Notes under the pieces: model-generated
What the model was told of the DNA's origin: nothing
The model's input: the letters and a program-made list of their open reading frames with translations, nothing else
The model's database searches: none
Shown: piece by piece, positions 20,961-34,165 of the stretch
Numbering within the stretch: the first letter of the stretch is position 1
Layout of the letters: every line of letters begins with the position of its first letter
Source: Spiroplasma cantharicola
Lineage (GTDB): Bacteria; Bacillota_I; Bacilli_A; Mycoplasmatales; Mycoplasmataceae
DNA: 64,000 bases
Assembly: GCF_001281045.1 (NCBI RefSeq)
Contig: NZ_CP012622.1
Coordinates: forward strand, 1,115,578 to 1,179,577
Direction: 5' to 3'
Program-made: the position numbers and the translations under genes

Positions 20961-21791
20961 TTAAGTAACTACCTTTTCTTCTTTTAAACTAGTCATTTTT
21001 TTATAGTCAAATAATTTATTTAAGATATTTAATACTTGATTAACTAAGGGACCTACAAGAAATGTAAAACAAATAGTACCAAGACCAAAATTAGTTAATA
21101 AGAAGTCTAACTTAGTAGCACCCTCTCCTCTAACAAATGGAAAAAATACAAAAGCTATTACTAATATTGCAATATCAATAATCAATCTTCCATTTGAGTA
21201 ATTCATTTTTGTTAATCTTAGAAACTGCTCACATATATTATTAAAGGGTCCTAATAATCAACCTGATTTAACTCAAAGAGCAATTCCCATTACAAAACAT
21301 AGAAAGCCACCAATAAAAATTAAATTTCTAGCTCCAGGGATCAATTCACTAATACCCATTTGACTTAATGGTGCAATAAATAATCCTACAATTTGAGGAA
21401 CAATAAAAGTTATAATTATATCTGCTAAAATAAATCAAGAAAATTTAAATCAAGCTTTTTTACTTTTTGTTTTCTTATATTCATCAATAGTTGGTTTGAT
21501 TGAAAAACATATAGCAAAAAGAATTAGAACTACATAAAGAGTTGTTAAACTTATTGCATAATTATCATAAACACCTTGACCAACTTTCCCTTCCTCTATA
21601 AAAGGTATTGAAATCGAAAGAACATTATAAATTAATCAATCTATTTGACTGCCACCAACTGATGGTTGCTGATATAAAGCCAATCCAAAAGATGTTAATA
21701 GAATACCCAATATAAGTAAAACAATTTTAACGCTAATAACTTTTCAATTATTAGAAAAATTTTTTAATTGATCATTTCATAATTTTTTCAT
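20961..21791 (-). CDS. Integral membrane protein, YczE/YitT-like Mollicutes family
   Basis: 276 aa with about six membrane segments. N-terminus MKKLWNDQLKNFSNN, followed by helices near 20-40, 78-98, 112-135, 150-170, 200-220 and 235-255. Conserved-looking polar features are GGSQIDWL and RGEGATKLDFL between helices. This resembles small YczE/YitT-type membrane proteins found widely in spiroplasmas and mycoplasmas, of unknown function. ATG at 21791 follows AAGGAAATATTAAAG. Family match is by architecture only. Confidence 0.7.
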
Positions 21792-21813
21792 CTTTAATAT
21801 TTCCTTTTTTAAT

Positions 21814-21842
21814 AAAAAAGTAGGCTAAAAAACCTACTTTTC
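21814..21842 (-). terminator. Terminator overlapping the end of the HTH gene
   Basis: aaaagtagg/cctactttt stem with an 8-base loop and T-rich tail. The stop codon of the 57-aa HTH gene lies inside the stem. Confidence 0.6.
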
Positions 21843-22007
21843 ATATTTTGTTTTTAGTGCTTCTTCTCCGCCTTTTTCATATTTTTTAACTCAATTTCTT
21901 AAAGAAACTACACTAACATTTCTTGTTGGCGCAAACTGAGTAGCTGTAACACCACTATTTTTAAAATCTCTAATAATCTTAATCTTCTCTTCAACTGTCA
22001 AATGCAT
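21834..22007 (-). CDS. Short helix-turn-helix protein, IS3 orfA-like
   Basis: 57 aa. The HTH region is TATQFAPTRNVSVVSLRNWVKK (TGA Trp), followed by YEKGGEEAL, the typical hinge of IS3-family transposase N-terminal proteins (WxxKYxxxG). It is much shorter than an intact orfA and no transposase catalytic gene or terminal repeats are visible, so it is a relic or a domesticated regulator. ATG at 22007 follows GGAGG. It is tightly placed after fba, with a 31-base gap. Confidence 0.7.
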
Positions 22008-22038
22008 AATGTAATCCTCCATTATTTCATTATTAATA

Positions 22039-22932
22039 TTATTTAGCTTTTCCTTGACATCCAAATACTTTTGTTAAGTCTAAGAATGTTTGTTTTATTG
22101 CTTTAAATCCTGGAGCTAATAATTTACGTGGATCAAATCCTTTAGCTTCATCATCTAAATCTTTTTTAGCTTCAACATATTCTCTTGTTGCGTCTCTAAA
22201 AGCTAATTGTAATTCTGTATTAACATTAATTTTTGAAATTCCAAGTTTGATTGCTTTTTCTACTTGATCTTGAGGAATTCCTGAACCTCCATGTAATACC
22301 ATAGGTAATTTACATGCTTTTTGTAATTCTTGTAATGTATCAAATGATAATGATTTTCATCATTCTGGATATTTCCCATGTATATTTCCAATACCTGCTG
22401 CTAGCATTGAAATCCCTGTAGTTGCCATTTCAGCTGCTTGTTTAGGATCACCTAATTCACCTTCACCAACTACACCATCTTCTTCTCCACCAATTGAACC
22501 AATTTCTGCTTCAACTGAAATTTCATGTTTATTTGCAAAGTCCATTAATTCTCTAACTTTTGCAATATTTTCTTCGTATGGTAAATGAGAACCATCAAAC
22601 ATTACTGATGAATAACCAGCTTCTATACATTTTTTAGCCATTTCAATTGATTGACCATGATCTAAATGTAAAGCAACAGGAACAGTTATATTTAATGAGT
22701 CTAGTAAACCATTAACCATTCCTACTACCACATTTGCTCCACCCATATATTTTAATGCTCCTTCTGAAGTAGCAATAATTACTGGTGTTTTAGATTCTTG
22801 TGCTGCTTCTAAAATAGCTTTAGTTCACTCTAAATTATTAATGTTAAAATGCCCAATTGCATATTTTTTTGCATGTGCTTCTTTAATCATTTCTGTAGAA
22901 TTAACTAGTTTTGAATGATAAATTCTTGACAT
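22039..22932 (-). CDS. fba: Fructose-bisphosphate aldolase, class II
   Basis: Zinc-dependent aldolase splitting fructose-1,6-bisphosphate in glycolysis. 297 aa from ATG at 22932. Conserved blocks: VALHLDHGQ (metal His), EAEIGSIGGEEDG, GIGNIHGKYPEW, HGGSGIPQDQVEKAI and KINVNTELQ. The start follows AGGAGG. Two TATAAT-like boxes lie 22-40 bases upstream. The frame also continues upstream without a stop into the S-component gene (see that entry), so a fused product is possible. Confidence 0.96.
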
Positions 22933-23541
22933 ATTTTTTCCTCCTGAATTTTTATTATACTTAATGATTATACTCCTTATTTTAGATTGACGAGATTTTT
23001 TTAAGTATATTGAATCTTGTTTTTTAACCTGATATCTATAATAAAAAGATTTAGTAACTATTTGGTCTAAGTTAATTTTTCTGAAATAAAGATATAAAAT
23101 TAAAGCTAATATTGTATTTGTAAAATATTGCATTGCATCTGTTAATAATTCTACAATTGCTAATGAAAAATCAAATAATAAATAGCTATATATTACATAC
23201 ATAAAAATTCAAAGATAACTAATAAAGATATTTAAATAGTTTGGAGTTACTTTTGTTAGCAAAATAAAAGTAACTCCAATTAATAATTTAACAATAATTG
23301 TTATTGGAATAAAAATTATTCCTCCACCAAATAAATCAGTTAAAATTCCTGCCATAATTGCAGATAAAATTGAAGTAAATGGATTTATAAATGCTAAAAG
23401 AGCAATATATAAAAAATCTGATACTTGAAAAATACTTTTACCTGTTCCAATTGAAATTAAATTAGTTAATATTCCTATAATGAACATTACCGAGGTTAAT
23501 AGTCCACAAATTGCAATTTCTTTTGAATTTATTTTTTTCAT
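22933..23541 (-). CDS. ECF transporter S component, in frame with fba and lacking its own stop
   Basis: About 203 codons from ATG at 23541. Six hydrophobic segments typical of substrate-binding S components (MKKINSKEIAICGLLTSVMF, VSDFLYIALLAFINP, SAIMAGILTDLFGGG). They are followed by a basic tail (YRYQVKKQDSIYLKKSRQSK). The usual length of this family is about 170-200 aa. In code 4 the frame meets no TAA or TAG between this start and the aldolase stop at 22039. The only in-frame stop-like codon (TGA at 23209) is Trp. Substrate not determinable. Translation may be ended by a lost stop, by independent fba starts, or as a 500-aa fusion. Confidence 0.75.
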
Positions 23542-23586
23542 AACCTCACCTTAATTTAATTTTAGATAAAAAAAACAAAAAATATA

Positions 23587-25182
23587 CTAATATTTTTTGT
23601 TTACGGCATTAACAAACCCCATAAATAAAGGATTTGGTTTATTTGGTCTTGATGTAAACTCTGGATGATATTGAGCTGCAATAAAGAAGTCATTTTTAGG
23701 ATACTCTATTATTTCAACTAAATCTTTTTCTAAATATAAACCAGAAAAAACCATACCATTTTTTTCAAAATCACTTCTAAAGACATTATTAAATTCATAT
23801 CTATGTCTATGTCTTTCAACAGCTTCATTTGATTTATAAAGTTTTTGTGCTAATGTATTTTCTTTAAGAGAAGTTAGATATCTTCCTAATCTTAAAGTAC
23901 CTCCAATATTTTCTCTATTTTTACCTTTTAAAATATCTATTATTGGATATTTTGTATTTGGATTAATTTCAGTAGTATTGGCTTCTTTTAATTTTAAAAC
24001 ATTTCTTGCAAAATCAATACAAGCAACTTGCATACCAAGACATATCCCTAAATAAGGAATATTATTTTCTCTTGCAAATTTTGCAGCCAATATTTTGCCC
24101 TCAATACCCTCTTCACCAAAACCACCAGGAACTAGAATTCCTTTTGCATCTTTAAGTTCATCTTGCGTATTTTCTGCTGTTAGTGTTCTGGCATTTATTC
24201 AATTAAATTTTATTTTTTTACTAATTTCATATCCCGAAAATTTTAATGATTCCATAACTGATAAATAGGCATCACTTAATTCAACATACTTACCAACTAT
24301 ATGAATTGTTAAAACTTCCTTTGAATTTTCAATATTATTTACAAATTTCTTTCAATCTTTTAAATTAGTTGTCTTTAATTTTAAACCTAATTGTTTTGCA
24401 GTTATTTTATGTAAATTTCCCTCTTCAACTACTAAAGGTACTTTATAAATTGAATCACTATCAGGACAAGCAATTACATTTTCTACTGGAATACTACACA
24501 ATAAAGAAATTTTATCTTTAAGTTTTTTATCAAACTCTAATTCACTTCTTGCAACAATTACATCTGGTTGAATTCCTAAATTTAATAATTCTTTAACTGA
24601 ATGTTGAATTGGTTTTGTTTTAAATTCTCCAGATACTTTTAAATAAGGCAATAACGCAACGTGTATAAACATTACGTTTTCTTTACCGTTTTCCATTCTA
24701 ATTTGTCTTAAAGCTTCTAAAAAGGGTTGAGATTCAATATCTCCAACTGTTCCACCAATTTCAGTAATAACAACATCAGCTTTACTTTCAATTTCGGCAG
24801 CATAAATTCTTTGTTTAATTTCATTAGTAATATGGGGAATAACTTGAACAGTTTTCCCCTCATATTTACCGTTTCTTTCTTTTTCTAAAGCCTCATAATA
24901 TATTCTTCCAGCTGAAGTTGAAGATATTTTAGAAAGATTTACATCAATGAATCTCTCATAATGACCTAAATCTAAATCAGTTTCTCCACCATCATCTGTA
25001 ACATAAACTTCTCCATGTTCAATAGGATTAATAGTTCCTGGATCAATATTTAAATAAGGATCAAATTTTTGCATAAATATTTTTAGTCCACTATTTTTTA
25101 AAAGTACACCAAGTGAGCTACCAGTTATTCCTTTTCCTAAACCGGAAACAACTCCCCCAGTAATAAATATGTGTTTTACCAT
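23587..25182 (-). CDS. pyrG: CTP synthase
   Basis: Converts UTP to CTP with glutamine and ATP. 531 aa. N-terminal synthetase domain: [24 protein letters not shown]-terminal class I amidotransferase: GICLGMQ with the catalytic Cys and YHPEF with His and Glu. Start ATG at 25182 after GGGGG; two Trp (WKKF, FNWINAR) are TGA and split the frame in the standard code. Preceded by the rpoE terminator. Confidence 0.97.
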
Positions 25183-25203
25183 AATATAATTCCCCCAAAA
25201 ATA

Positions 25204-25230
25204 AAAAGTAGTCAATTAAACTACTTGTGA
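25204..25230 (-). terminator. Terminator between rpoE and pyrG
   Basis: aagtag/ctactt stem with T-run on the - strand (AAGTAGTTTAATTGACTACTTTTTATTTT), just after the rpoE stop. Confidence 0.75.
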
Positions 25231-25240
25231 TTAAATTCTA

Positions 25241-25705
25241 TTAATAGTCATCGTCTTCATCGTCATCGTCGAAATCATCGTCATCGTCGAAATCATCATC
25301 CAAACTTATATCTATAGAATCATCATTACCTTTATGATTTAATAATTTTTTAATTTTGCCAACATTTTCACCTGTATCGTCATCAAATGTATCAATTCCA
25401 AGAATTGAATCTGTATCAAAATCTTCAAATTCTTCTGTAGTTTCAAATTTATCAACATATTCATATTGTTTTTTAACATCATCAAATTTAAGATATTCTC
25501 TTAAACCTCATTTACCATCTGATGTTAATGCAAATCTATTATCAAGAACTAAATCACTGTAAAGCTCAGCTATGATCTCATTTTTGATATCGTTATCTCC
25601 GTGAATTTCTTTTGAAATAGTATTTCAAATGTCTTCAAAAGAAGCGTCATCTTTACATTTACTTAGGTAATCATAGGCCAAATTAATTGGTGATACTTTA
25701 CTCAT
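25241..25705 (-). CDS. rpoE: RNA polymerase delta subunit
   Basis: Gram-positive-type delta factor that releases RNA polymerase from nucleic acid and speeds recycling. 154 aa. The N-terminal winged-helix-like domain (MSKVSPINLAYDYLSKCK ... LALTSDGKWGLREYL) is followed by a very acidic C-terminal tail ending in Asp/Phe repeats. Start at 25705 follows GGGGGAAAATCTT. Two TGA Trp (EDIWNT, DGKWGL). The tail DNA contains a short tandem repeat. Confidence 0.93.
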
Positions 25706-25725
25706 AAGATTTTCCCCCATAAATT

Positions 25726-26916
25726 CTATTCTACATTATACATTGGAAAAATATATATTTTTTTTATATTATTGTTCCAATCAACGTTTATTATCTCTGA
25801 TAAATCCTTTAAATTGCTTAATTCATCATTATTTAATATATATATATTTTCTTCCTTTTTTTCAGAATTTTGATTATAAATTGAATTATTTCTGATTGTG
25901 GCAACATCAAAATAATATGTGTGATTACCTTTAAAATCAAGTTTCATTTTTTCAATTGTTTCTAATGAAATATCTGAAGATACTTTTAAGAATTTTCTAT
26001 TTATTAGTCTATTTGATAAATCTTTAACAATTGGATCATCTTCATCTCTTATTATTTTAAATATTTCAAACATTGTATAATCATCTAAATTTGTATACTT
26101 TTCAAGTGGCATAATTTTATTCTCAAATACTTCCTTAAAAATTTCAATTACTTTTAATGCCTTAAATTTATATTTGCTAATATACAAATCCTTTAATCTC
26201 TTAAATCACATTTTAAATGTATTATCAAAGGCAATAGAAATCTTATGTTCATATACTTGTTTAAACATATGATATCTTCCTAATAAAAAGTTTTCAATTG
26301 CATTTATAGCTTTATTTGTAAAAACAAGTTGCTTTTGATGTATTCTAGCATTTCTTATAATTCAATCGATATCTGGCTTTGAATAACTAACTCCAGCTCC
26401 CTTTGAATCTCTTAATAGATAATCTAACCTATCTGCATCTAATTGACTAGATACTAAGGAGTTAACTATTTTATTTTTATGTTTACCTTCAATAACTGAA
26501 ACCACTTCCTGAGGATCAATTCCATTATTAATTAAGACTTTATTAATTTGAGTATTGCCTCTTATAATTTCGACAGTATATTGTTCATGATGTACTGTTG
26601 AAATTAATTCAAAAGTGTGTGAAAAAGGACCGTGACCTATATCATGAAGTAAGCCTGCAATTTTTACTACTTTCTTATCTTTAGATGAAATTCCTTTATT
26701 AATAATTTCATTTTCTAAAAACTTACAGATCACATGATAGACACCAATACAATGAGAGAATCTTGTATGATTGGCACTTGGAAAAACAAATTGGCCACCA
26801 CCCAATTGAATAATTCTTCTTAATCTTTGAAATTCATCAGTATCAATTAATTCAGAAAAAACTTTGTCATCTAAATAAATTTCTCCATGAACATTATCTC
26901 TTATAAACTTTTCCAT
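25726..26916 (-). CDS. HD-domain phosphohydrolase, dGTPase/YwfO-like
   Basis: 396 aa. The HD-superfamily set is visible in order: NHTRFSHCIGVYH, LLHDIGHGPFSHTFE and SQLDADRLDYLLRD, with the metal-binding HD pair. It begins MEKFIRDNVHGEIYLDDKVF, typical of the YwfO/SAMHD1-like group. These proteins hydrolyse nucleotides or phosphate esters; the exact substrate is not fixed by sequence. Start follows AAGAGG. It sits between rpoE and gltX, with a 10-base gap to gltX. Confidence 0.9.
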
Positions 26917-26926
26917 AATAAACCTC

Positions 26927-28829
<1,903 letters not shown>

Positions 28830-28868
28830 ATTAAACCCTCTTAACAAAATGATTATAAAATAAAAAAT

Positions 28869-28896
28869 GATTTATAACTAATTAAAGTTATAAATC
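28869..28896 (-). terminator. Terminator after ychF
   Basis: gatttataact/agttataaatc stem (11 pairs) followed by ATTTTTTATTTT on the - strand, close to the ychF stop at 28904. Confidence 0.7.
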
Positions 28897-28903
28897 CTTA
28901 ATA

Positions 28904-30001
28904 CTATTTATTAAATTTGAAAAAACAAACATCTCCATCTTGTACAATATAATTTTTTCCTTCTAGTTTTATTTTTCCACTATTTTTTAAACTTTGTTCA
29001 TCACCAAGTTCAAAAATATCTTCACATTTATAAACATCAGCTTTAATAAAACCTTTTTCAAAATCTGTATGAATAATACCTGCACATTGTGGAGCTGTAA
29101 AACCATCTTTAAACTGTCAACCTCTTGCTTCTTGTGGTCCACAAGTGAAATATGTTTTTAAACCAAGTGTAGAATAAGCTGCTTTAATTAACTGTTCAAG
29201 GCCTGAAGTTTCAATTCCAGCATCTTGTAGAAAAACCTCTTTATCTTGTTTATCAAGTTCACTTAAATCCTCTTCAATTTTTGCAGATATTTTTACAACT
29301 TGAGAATTACATGACTTTGCATAATCTCTAACAAGCTTTACATAATTATTATCTTGTCTAATTTCATCTTCACCAACATTTGCTACATAAATAAATTTTT
29401 TTGTTGTTAAAAGTTGAAATGATTTTAGAGCAAATTTTTCTTCTTCATTAAACTCAAGTTTATTTAAGAGTTTACCATCAGAAAGTTGTGCTTCTAATTT
29501 TTTAAGTAAATTATATTCAAAAATTATTTCTTTATCTTTAGTTGATTTAAATTTTGGTTCAACTTTTGCAAGTCTCTTTTTAACAGTTGCTTCATCAGAT
29601 AAAATTAGTTCTAACTCTATTATTTCAATATCTCTAATCGGGTCAACACTTCCCTCAACATGAGTAATTTCTTTTGAATCAAAACATCTTATAACTTCAC
29701 AGATAGCGTCTGTTTCTCTAATATTGGCTAAAAAAGCATTACCCAATCCTTCACCTTTACTTGCTCCTGCAATTAAACCAGCAATATCAACAAATTCAAT
29801 TGTTGTATAAATTGTTTTCTTTGATTTAAATATATTTGCCAATTTATCTAATCTATCATCTGGTACTTCCACAACTCCAACATTTGGTTCTATTGTTGCA
29901 AATGGATAATTAGCTGCTTCAACTTTTGAATTTGTTATTGCATTAAATAAAGTAGATTTACCAACATTTGGTAGTCCAACTATTCCGACTTGTAATCCCA
30001 T
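28904..30001 (-). CDS. ychF: Redox-regulated ATPase YchF (Obg-like)
   Basis: 365 aa, the typical length. P-loop GLPNVGKST at residues 9-17, DIAGLIAGASKGEGLG switch region, and the C-terminal TGS domain (TAPQCAGIIHTDFEKGF, GKNYIVQDGDV) typical of YchF. It binds the ribosome in other bacteria. The C-terminal part beyond one TGA Trp (EARGWQFKD) is often missed in the standard code. ATG at 30001 sits just after the DUF951 gene. Confidence 0.95.
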
Positions 30002-30002
30002 A

Positions 30003-30188
30003 TTATTCTCTACTTTCTACTTTTTTTATTTTTTTTAAAAGATCATCTTTTGAAAACTCTAATATCAATTTTTCATCAATATTAGATTGCAATTTATAAA
30101 TAGTTCCCACCCTAATAATTATTCAAAAAATTGTTTTACTTGGATGTGCTTTTTTTAAATATATTTTATCTCCAAGATTAATCTTCAT
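30003..30188 (-). CDS. DUF951 family small protein
   Basis: 61 aa. Core LGDKIYLKKAHPSKTIFWIIIRVGTIYKL with the family's conserved KKAHP...W...RVG pattern. It lacks the usual Cys pair that follows in many DUF951 proteins (here LQSNIDEKL). The family commonly sits between parB and ychF, as here. ATG at 30188 overlaps the parB stop region by 11 bases. Function not established. Confidence 0.8.
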
Positions 30189-31050
30189 CAGTCAATCCTA
30201 AAATATCTAAAACTCGATTCAAATCCGATTCATCTGAATATCTAATAATTAATTTTCCATTTTCAATAATAACTTTTGTACCAAGTCTTCTCATCATTTT
30301 ATTTTCCATATGAACTAATGAAGCACTTTTTACATTTTGTTTTATTTCATTTTTTGGTGAATTATTATTTTTTATTAATTGTTCAACTTCTCTTGCTGTC
30401 AAATCTTTTTCTAAAATTTGCTTAAATATTGAGTCTAATAATTTTTCATTATTAACAATTGCCAATAATGGCTTTGCTTGACCCATTGAAACTTTTTTTT
30501 GTAACATTGCATCTTGAACTTTTTCAGGTAAATTTAAAAGTCTCATAATATTTGCTATATGTGATCTTGATTTACCAACTCTTGTTGCAATATCTTCTTG
30601 CTTAAGTTTAAGATTATCTGAAAGTTTTTTATAGGCTACAGCTTCTTCAATATCCAATAAATCAACTCTTTGAATATTTTCAATTATAGCAAACTCTTCC
30701 ATTTGACTTTCACTTAATTCTAAAACAATAGCTGGAATTTTTTTAAGACCAGCTAACTTAGCAGCTCTTGTTCTTCTTTCACCAGCAATAATTTGCTTTT
30801 TACTATTTATTATAATTGGTTGAATTATTCCATGAGTTTTTATTGAACTTGCAAGTTCTTCTAATTCTTCTTTTTCAAAATTTTTTCTTGGTTGATATGG
30901 ATTTGCAGTTAATGATTTTATATCAACTAATGTTTTATTGTCTTCAACTTTCTTTTTATCACTTTCAATAACACCAATGATATCTGAAACTGATTCTCCA
31001 AATATATCATCTAGTCCCTTAAAGTTATATTTTCCTTTAGATTTGGCCAT
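30178..31050 (-). CDS. parB: Chromosome partitioning protein ParB
   Basis: CTP-dependent DNA-sliding clamp that loads at parS near the origin. 290 aa. NPYQPRKNF then GERRTRAAK (residues 90-98, CTP site). The HTH follows (KQEDIATRVGKSRSHIANIMRLL), then a C-terminal dimer domain. Adjacent to parA with a 14-base overlap. A parS site could lie nearby but no clear one was identified. Confidence 0.96.
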   Translation of the reverse strand: MAKSKGKYNFKGLDDIFGESVSDIIGVIESDKKKVEDNKTLVDIKSLTANPYQPRKNFEKEELEELASSIKTHGIIQPIIINSKKQIIAGERRTRAAKLAGLKKIPAIVLELSESQMEEFAIIENIQRVDLLDIEEAVAYKKLSDNLKLKQEDIATRVGKSRSHIANIMRLLNLPEKVQDAMLQKKVSMGQAKPLLAIVNNEKLLDSIFKQILEKDLTAREVEQLIKNNNSPKNEIKQNVKSASLVHMENKMMRRLGTKVIIENGKLIIRYSDESDLNRVLDILGLTDED

Positions 31051-31810
31051 TTTCTTTTAGCACCTCTTTTACAAACTCAATATATGCAATTGAGCCAGCT
31101 CCGTTTTTATCATATTCATAAATTGATTTACCTTCCATTGAAGATTCAGATATTCTAACATTCCTTGGTATAACTGATTTATAAACCTTTGGTCCAAATG
31201 TTTTCATTATTTCTTCTAAAACATCATGGGCCAACTTTGTTCTTGAATCAAACATTGTTACTAAAACACCTTCAATTGTAAGGTTTGGGTTTAAAGTTTC
31301 TTTTACTTTTTTAATTGTTCTCAATAATTGAGCAACCCCGTGCATAGCATAATGTTCTGCTTGTATTGGAATTAACACAGTATCAGAAATTGCAAGACCA
31401 TTTCTATTAATTAGTCCAAGACTTGGAGGACAGTCAATAATAACGAAATCATAATTATCGCCGATTTTATTAATTTCCTCTCTTAACACATTTTGATTAT
31501 TATTTTTTTGTTCTAAAAGAATCAAGTCAACTGCTGCAACGTCGATTGAACTTGGTGCTAAATCAATATTTTTTTTAATATTTTTCACAACTACTTCTGC
31601 TAGACTTTTTTCTCCAATAAACACGTGATACATACTTAAGGTATTACTATCTATTTCAAAGCCAACCCCTGTTGTTGCATTAAATTGTGGGTCCATATCT
31701 ATAAGTAGTACCCTTTTATTTGCCAGAGCAAGACCACATGCTAAGTTTACAGACGTTGTTGTTTTTCCAACGCCACCCTTTTGATTTGAAACTGAAATTA
31801 CTTTTGCCAT
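31037..31810 (-). CDS. parA: Chromosome partitioning ATPase ParA (Soj)
   Basis: 257 aa. Deviant Walker A NQKGGVGKTT at residues 9-18, DMDPQFNATTG, and the second lysine region SSIDVAA typical of the ParA/MinD family. Works with ParB in origin segregation. Start at 31810, overlapping the parB start by 14 bases. Confidence 0.97.
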   Translation of the reverse strand: MAKVISVSNQKGGVGKTTTSVNLACGLALANKRVLLIDMDPQFNATTGVGFEIDSNTLSMYHVFIGEKSLAEVVVKNIKKNIDLAPSSIDVAAVDLILLEQKNNNQNVLREEINKIGDNYDFVIIDCPPSLGLINRNGLAISDTVLIPIQAEHYAMHGVAQLLRTIKKVKETLNPNLTIEGVLVTMFDSRTKLAHDVLEEIMKTFGPKVYKSVIPRNVRISESSMEGKSIYEYDKNGAGSIAYIEFVKEVLKENGQI

Positions 31811-31850
31811 ATAATACCTCTCATAATAATTATTATATCTTAAATATTTA

Positions 31851-32546
31851 TTATTTTCCCAAAGGTCTTTTTCTAATTTGACTATAGTGTCTTGGAAACT
31901 CTAAGGGTGTCTGATTTTCTTTTGAATAAAATAAATTATTTCTTTCACCCAAAACCTCATCGTAAAGTTCTTGCTTTAAAAATAACTTTAATCCTAATTT
32001 TTTTTCTTGGCTATTTAAATCTTGCAATTCTGTATTCACATTTTTTGATTTCAAGCATATGAAGGTCCCATTAAGTTTTAAACTTTGAACTCCAACTTCC
32101 AATAAAATATTAAGAGGAGCCATTGCTCTAGAAATAATCACATCAAATTTTTCTTTATTTTCAATACTATATTCTTCTGCTCTAGCATTCAAAGTTCAAA
32201 TATTTTTTAAATCTAATTCTAAAATTACTTTTTTTAAGAAATCTATTTTTTTACCATTTGATTCTAAAAGATAGATTTTTGTATTTGGATAAAGTATCTT
32301 AATCACAATTCCTGGAAAGCCAGCTCCAGTACCAATATCAAGAATTTCCAAATTCTCTGGATTAAAAACTTTTGTAAATAATAAACTATCAAAAAAATGT
32401 TTATCTAATATTTCTTGATCTTTTATTATGGCAGTAAGATTATGAATTTTATTTTCTTCTTGAAGAAGATTTTTATACTTAAGCAATTGATTTTTTTTAA
32501 AATCATTTAAATCAATATTTAATTCTTTAAACCTATCTCAATTCAT
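31851..32546 (-). CDS. rsmG: 16S rRNA (guanine527-N7)-methyltransferase
   Basis: 231 aa. SAM-binding DIGTGAGFPGI at about residues 72-82. The usual N-terminus MNWDRFKELN, with Trp as TGA. The gene continues past a TGA Trp into ISRAMAPL. Start at 32546 after TGGAGGAAAG. It lies next to parA, a frequent origin-region neighbour. Confidence 0.94.
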
Positions 32547-32564
32547 ATAACTTTCCTCCAAAAA

Positions 32565-32600
32565 AAATAAAAAAGACATTATCTTTTTTATTTTACATTA
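32565..32600 (-). terminator. AT-rich hairpin between the permease and rsmG
   Basis: aaataaaaaaga/tcttttttattt inverted repeat with a 5-base loop. It overlaps the permease stop codon. A weak A/T terminator. Confidence 0.4.
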
Positions 32601-34165
32601 GTTTTACTTTTAAATTTTTTGATTTCTAACTCTTTATTATATTTAAATCAATTATTTGGCTTAATTCTTAAAATAAAATCGTTATTATCAATATTATTTT
32701 TTGAAATTAAACATTCATTGACTATTCAAACAATTGCAAGCACTAAGGCAAAAAATATTAATAAAATTGGATCAATCATTGTTTTAAAGTCATTTGATAG
32801 GAATTTTCCAATCATAAAATTATAATATGCATAGCCCATTATTATTGAAAGTATTGTACAAGTTATTATTCCAATAACAAAACCACCTTTTACTTTTAAA
32901 GTTTCAACTTTTTTTGTTCTTCTATTGTGTAATACATAGATCATTAATATTAAATAAACAATAAAACCAAACATAACTGTACTATTTGAGGAATAATCTG
33001 CAACCAAAAAGTAATTAATTTCTGGGCTATTTCAATCTATTGCAATTGAAATAGTAAGAAATAATACATAAATTGAAATTGTGATTGCCATACCAATGAA
33101 TCCAGATTTTACATAGCTAATATTATCTTTGCCTTCTTTTGAATAAATAAATTTTTCTTGAACTCCTGATTGAACTGTTTTTGGAATTAAAGTTGTATAA
33201 CCATTGACAGTAGTTAAAATTGTACCAGCTATAATTAATTTAAAAAGTAAAGCAACCCAAGGTGATTTTTTAAATAAATTATCAAATAATTTAAATACAT
33301 CACCATCACTTGCTCCAAAAAATATTGAAATTGTAATTATTATATAAAAAAATGTTACTGCAATAATTGCTGAAAGCATGGCCGGAGCAACTACTTCTTT
33401 ATGTTCACAATCTTTTTGTAGGGTTGCTGCATAAATAAAACCATCAAATGCAAATAGTATTGGGATCATTGTTCCAAAAAAAGTATTAACTTGTCAAGGT
33501 TCATAACCTGTAGATGGATTAAATGAATTATTACCTTTTGGATTAATAATGAAAAGTGAAAAACCACCGATAACTATAGTTATTAAAGGTAGAAATTTAA
33601 CAATTGTAAAAATACTTTGTATAAATTTACTTGGTTTATGAGTAAATATGTTCATTAATGAAAAACCAATTAAAACTATTGTTGAAAAAAATAACTCTAA
33701 TGACATTCATTGAACTTTACCTATCTTTAGAATCAAACTTTCTTCATTCATTGCAAAATAAAATGTATTAATTCCGCTAAAGACAGTTTTTACAGTGAAT
33801 AAAGCTCCTAGTCCTGCTAAAATAGGAAGATACATACAAATATATAAAATAGAAAATAAAGAAGCTGTTCTTCTATTTATAAATTTATTTGCTCAACTTT
33901 GAGCTGTTGAGTGCCCATCATTTTTTGTAGCAGAGGCTGCTTCTATAAATGTTAACATTACTAGTGAACATAAAACCCCTATAAATAATCATACAGTAAG
34001 TGCTAATCAGGGGTTTCTTCCAGCTTCATGTAAAACTCCACCAGCTTCAACTTTATTTTTTAAATAAATTCCACTACCTACTACAATTCCAAAAACCATT
34101 GAAAATATAGTTAAAAATTCAAAAGACTTATTCTTTGCTTTGTTTGCTTTGTTTACCTTTATCAT
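32588..34165 (-). CDS. APC-family amino acid permease, copy 1
   Basis: 525 aa with about 12 membrane helices and the family features GIVVGSGIYLK near residues 25-35 and DGFIYAATLQKDCEHKEVVAPA. Many TGA Trp, which hide the gene in the standard code. ATG at 34165 follows GAAAGG. The start overlaps the end of the neighbouring permease by 38 bases. Substrate (amino acid or peptide) not determinable. Confidence 0.9.

Noticed and set aside
21834..22007. Complete insertion sequence around the HTH gene
   Set aside because: No catalytic transposase, no terminal inverted repeats and no target duplication found; only a relic or domesticated HTH is supported.
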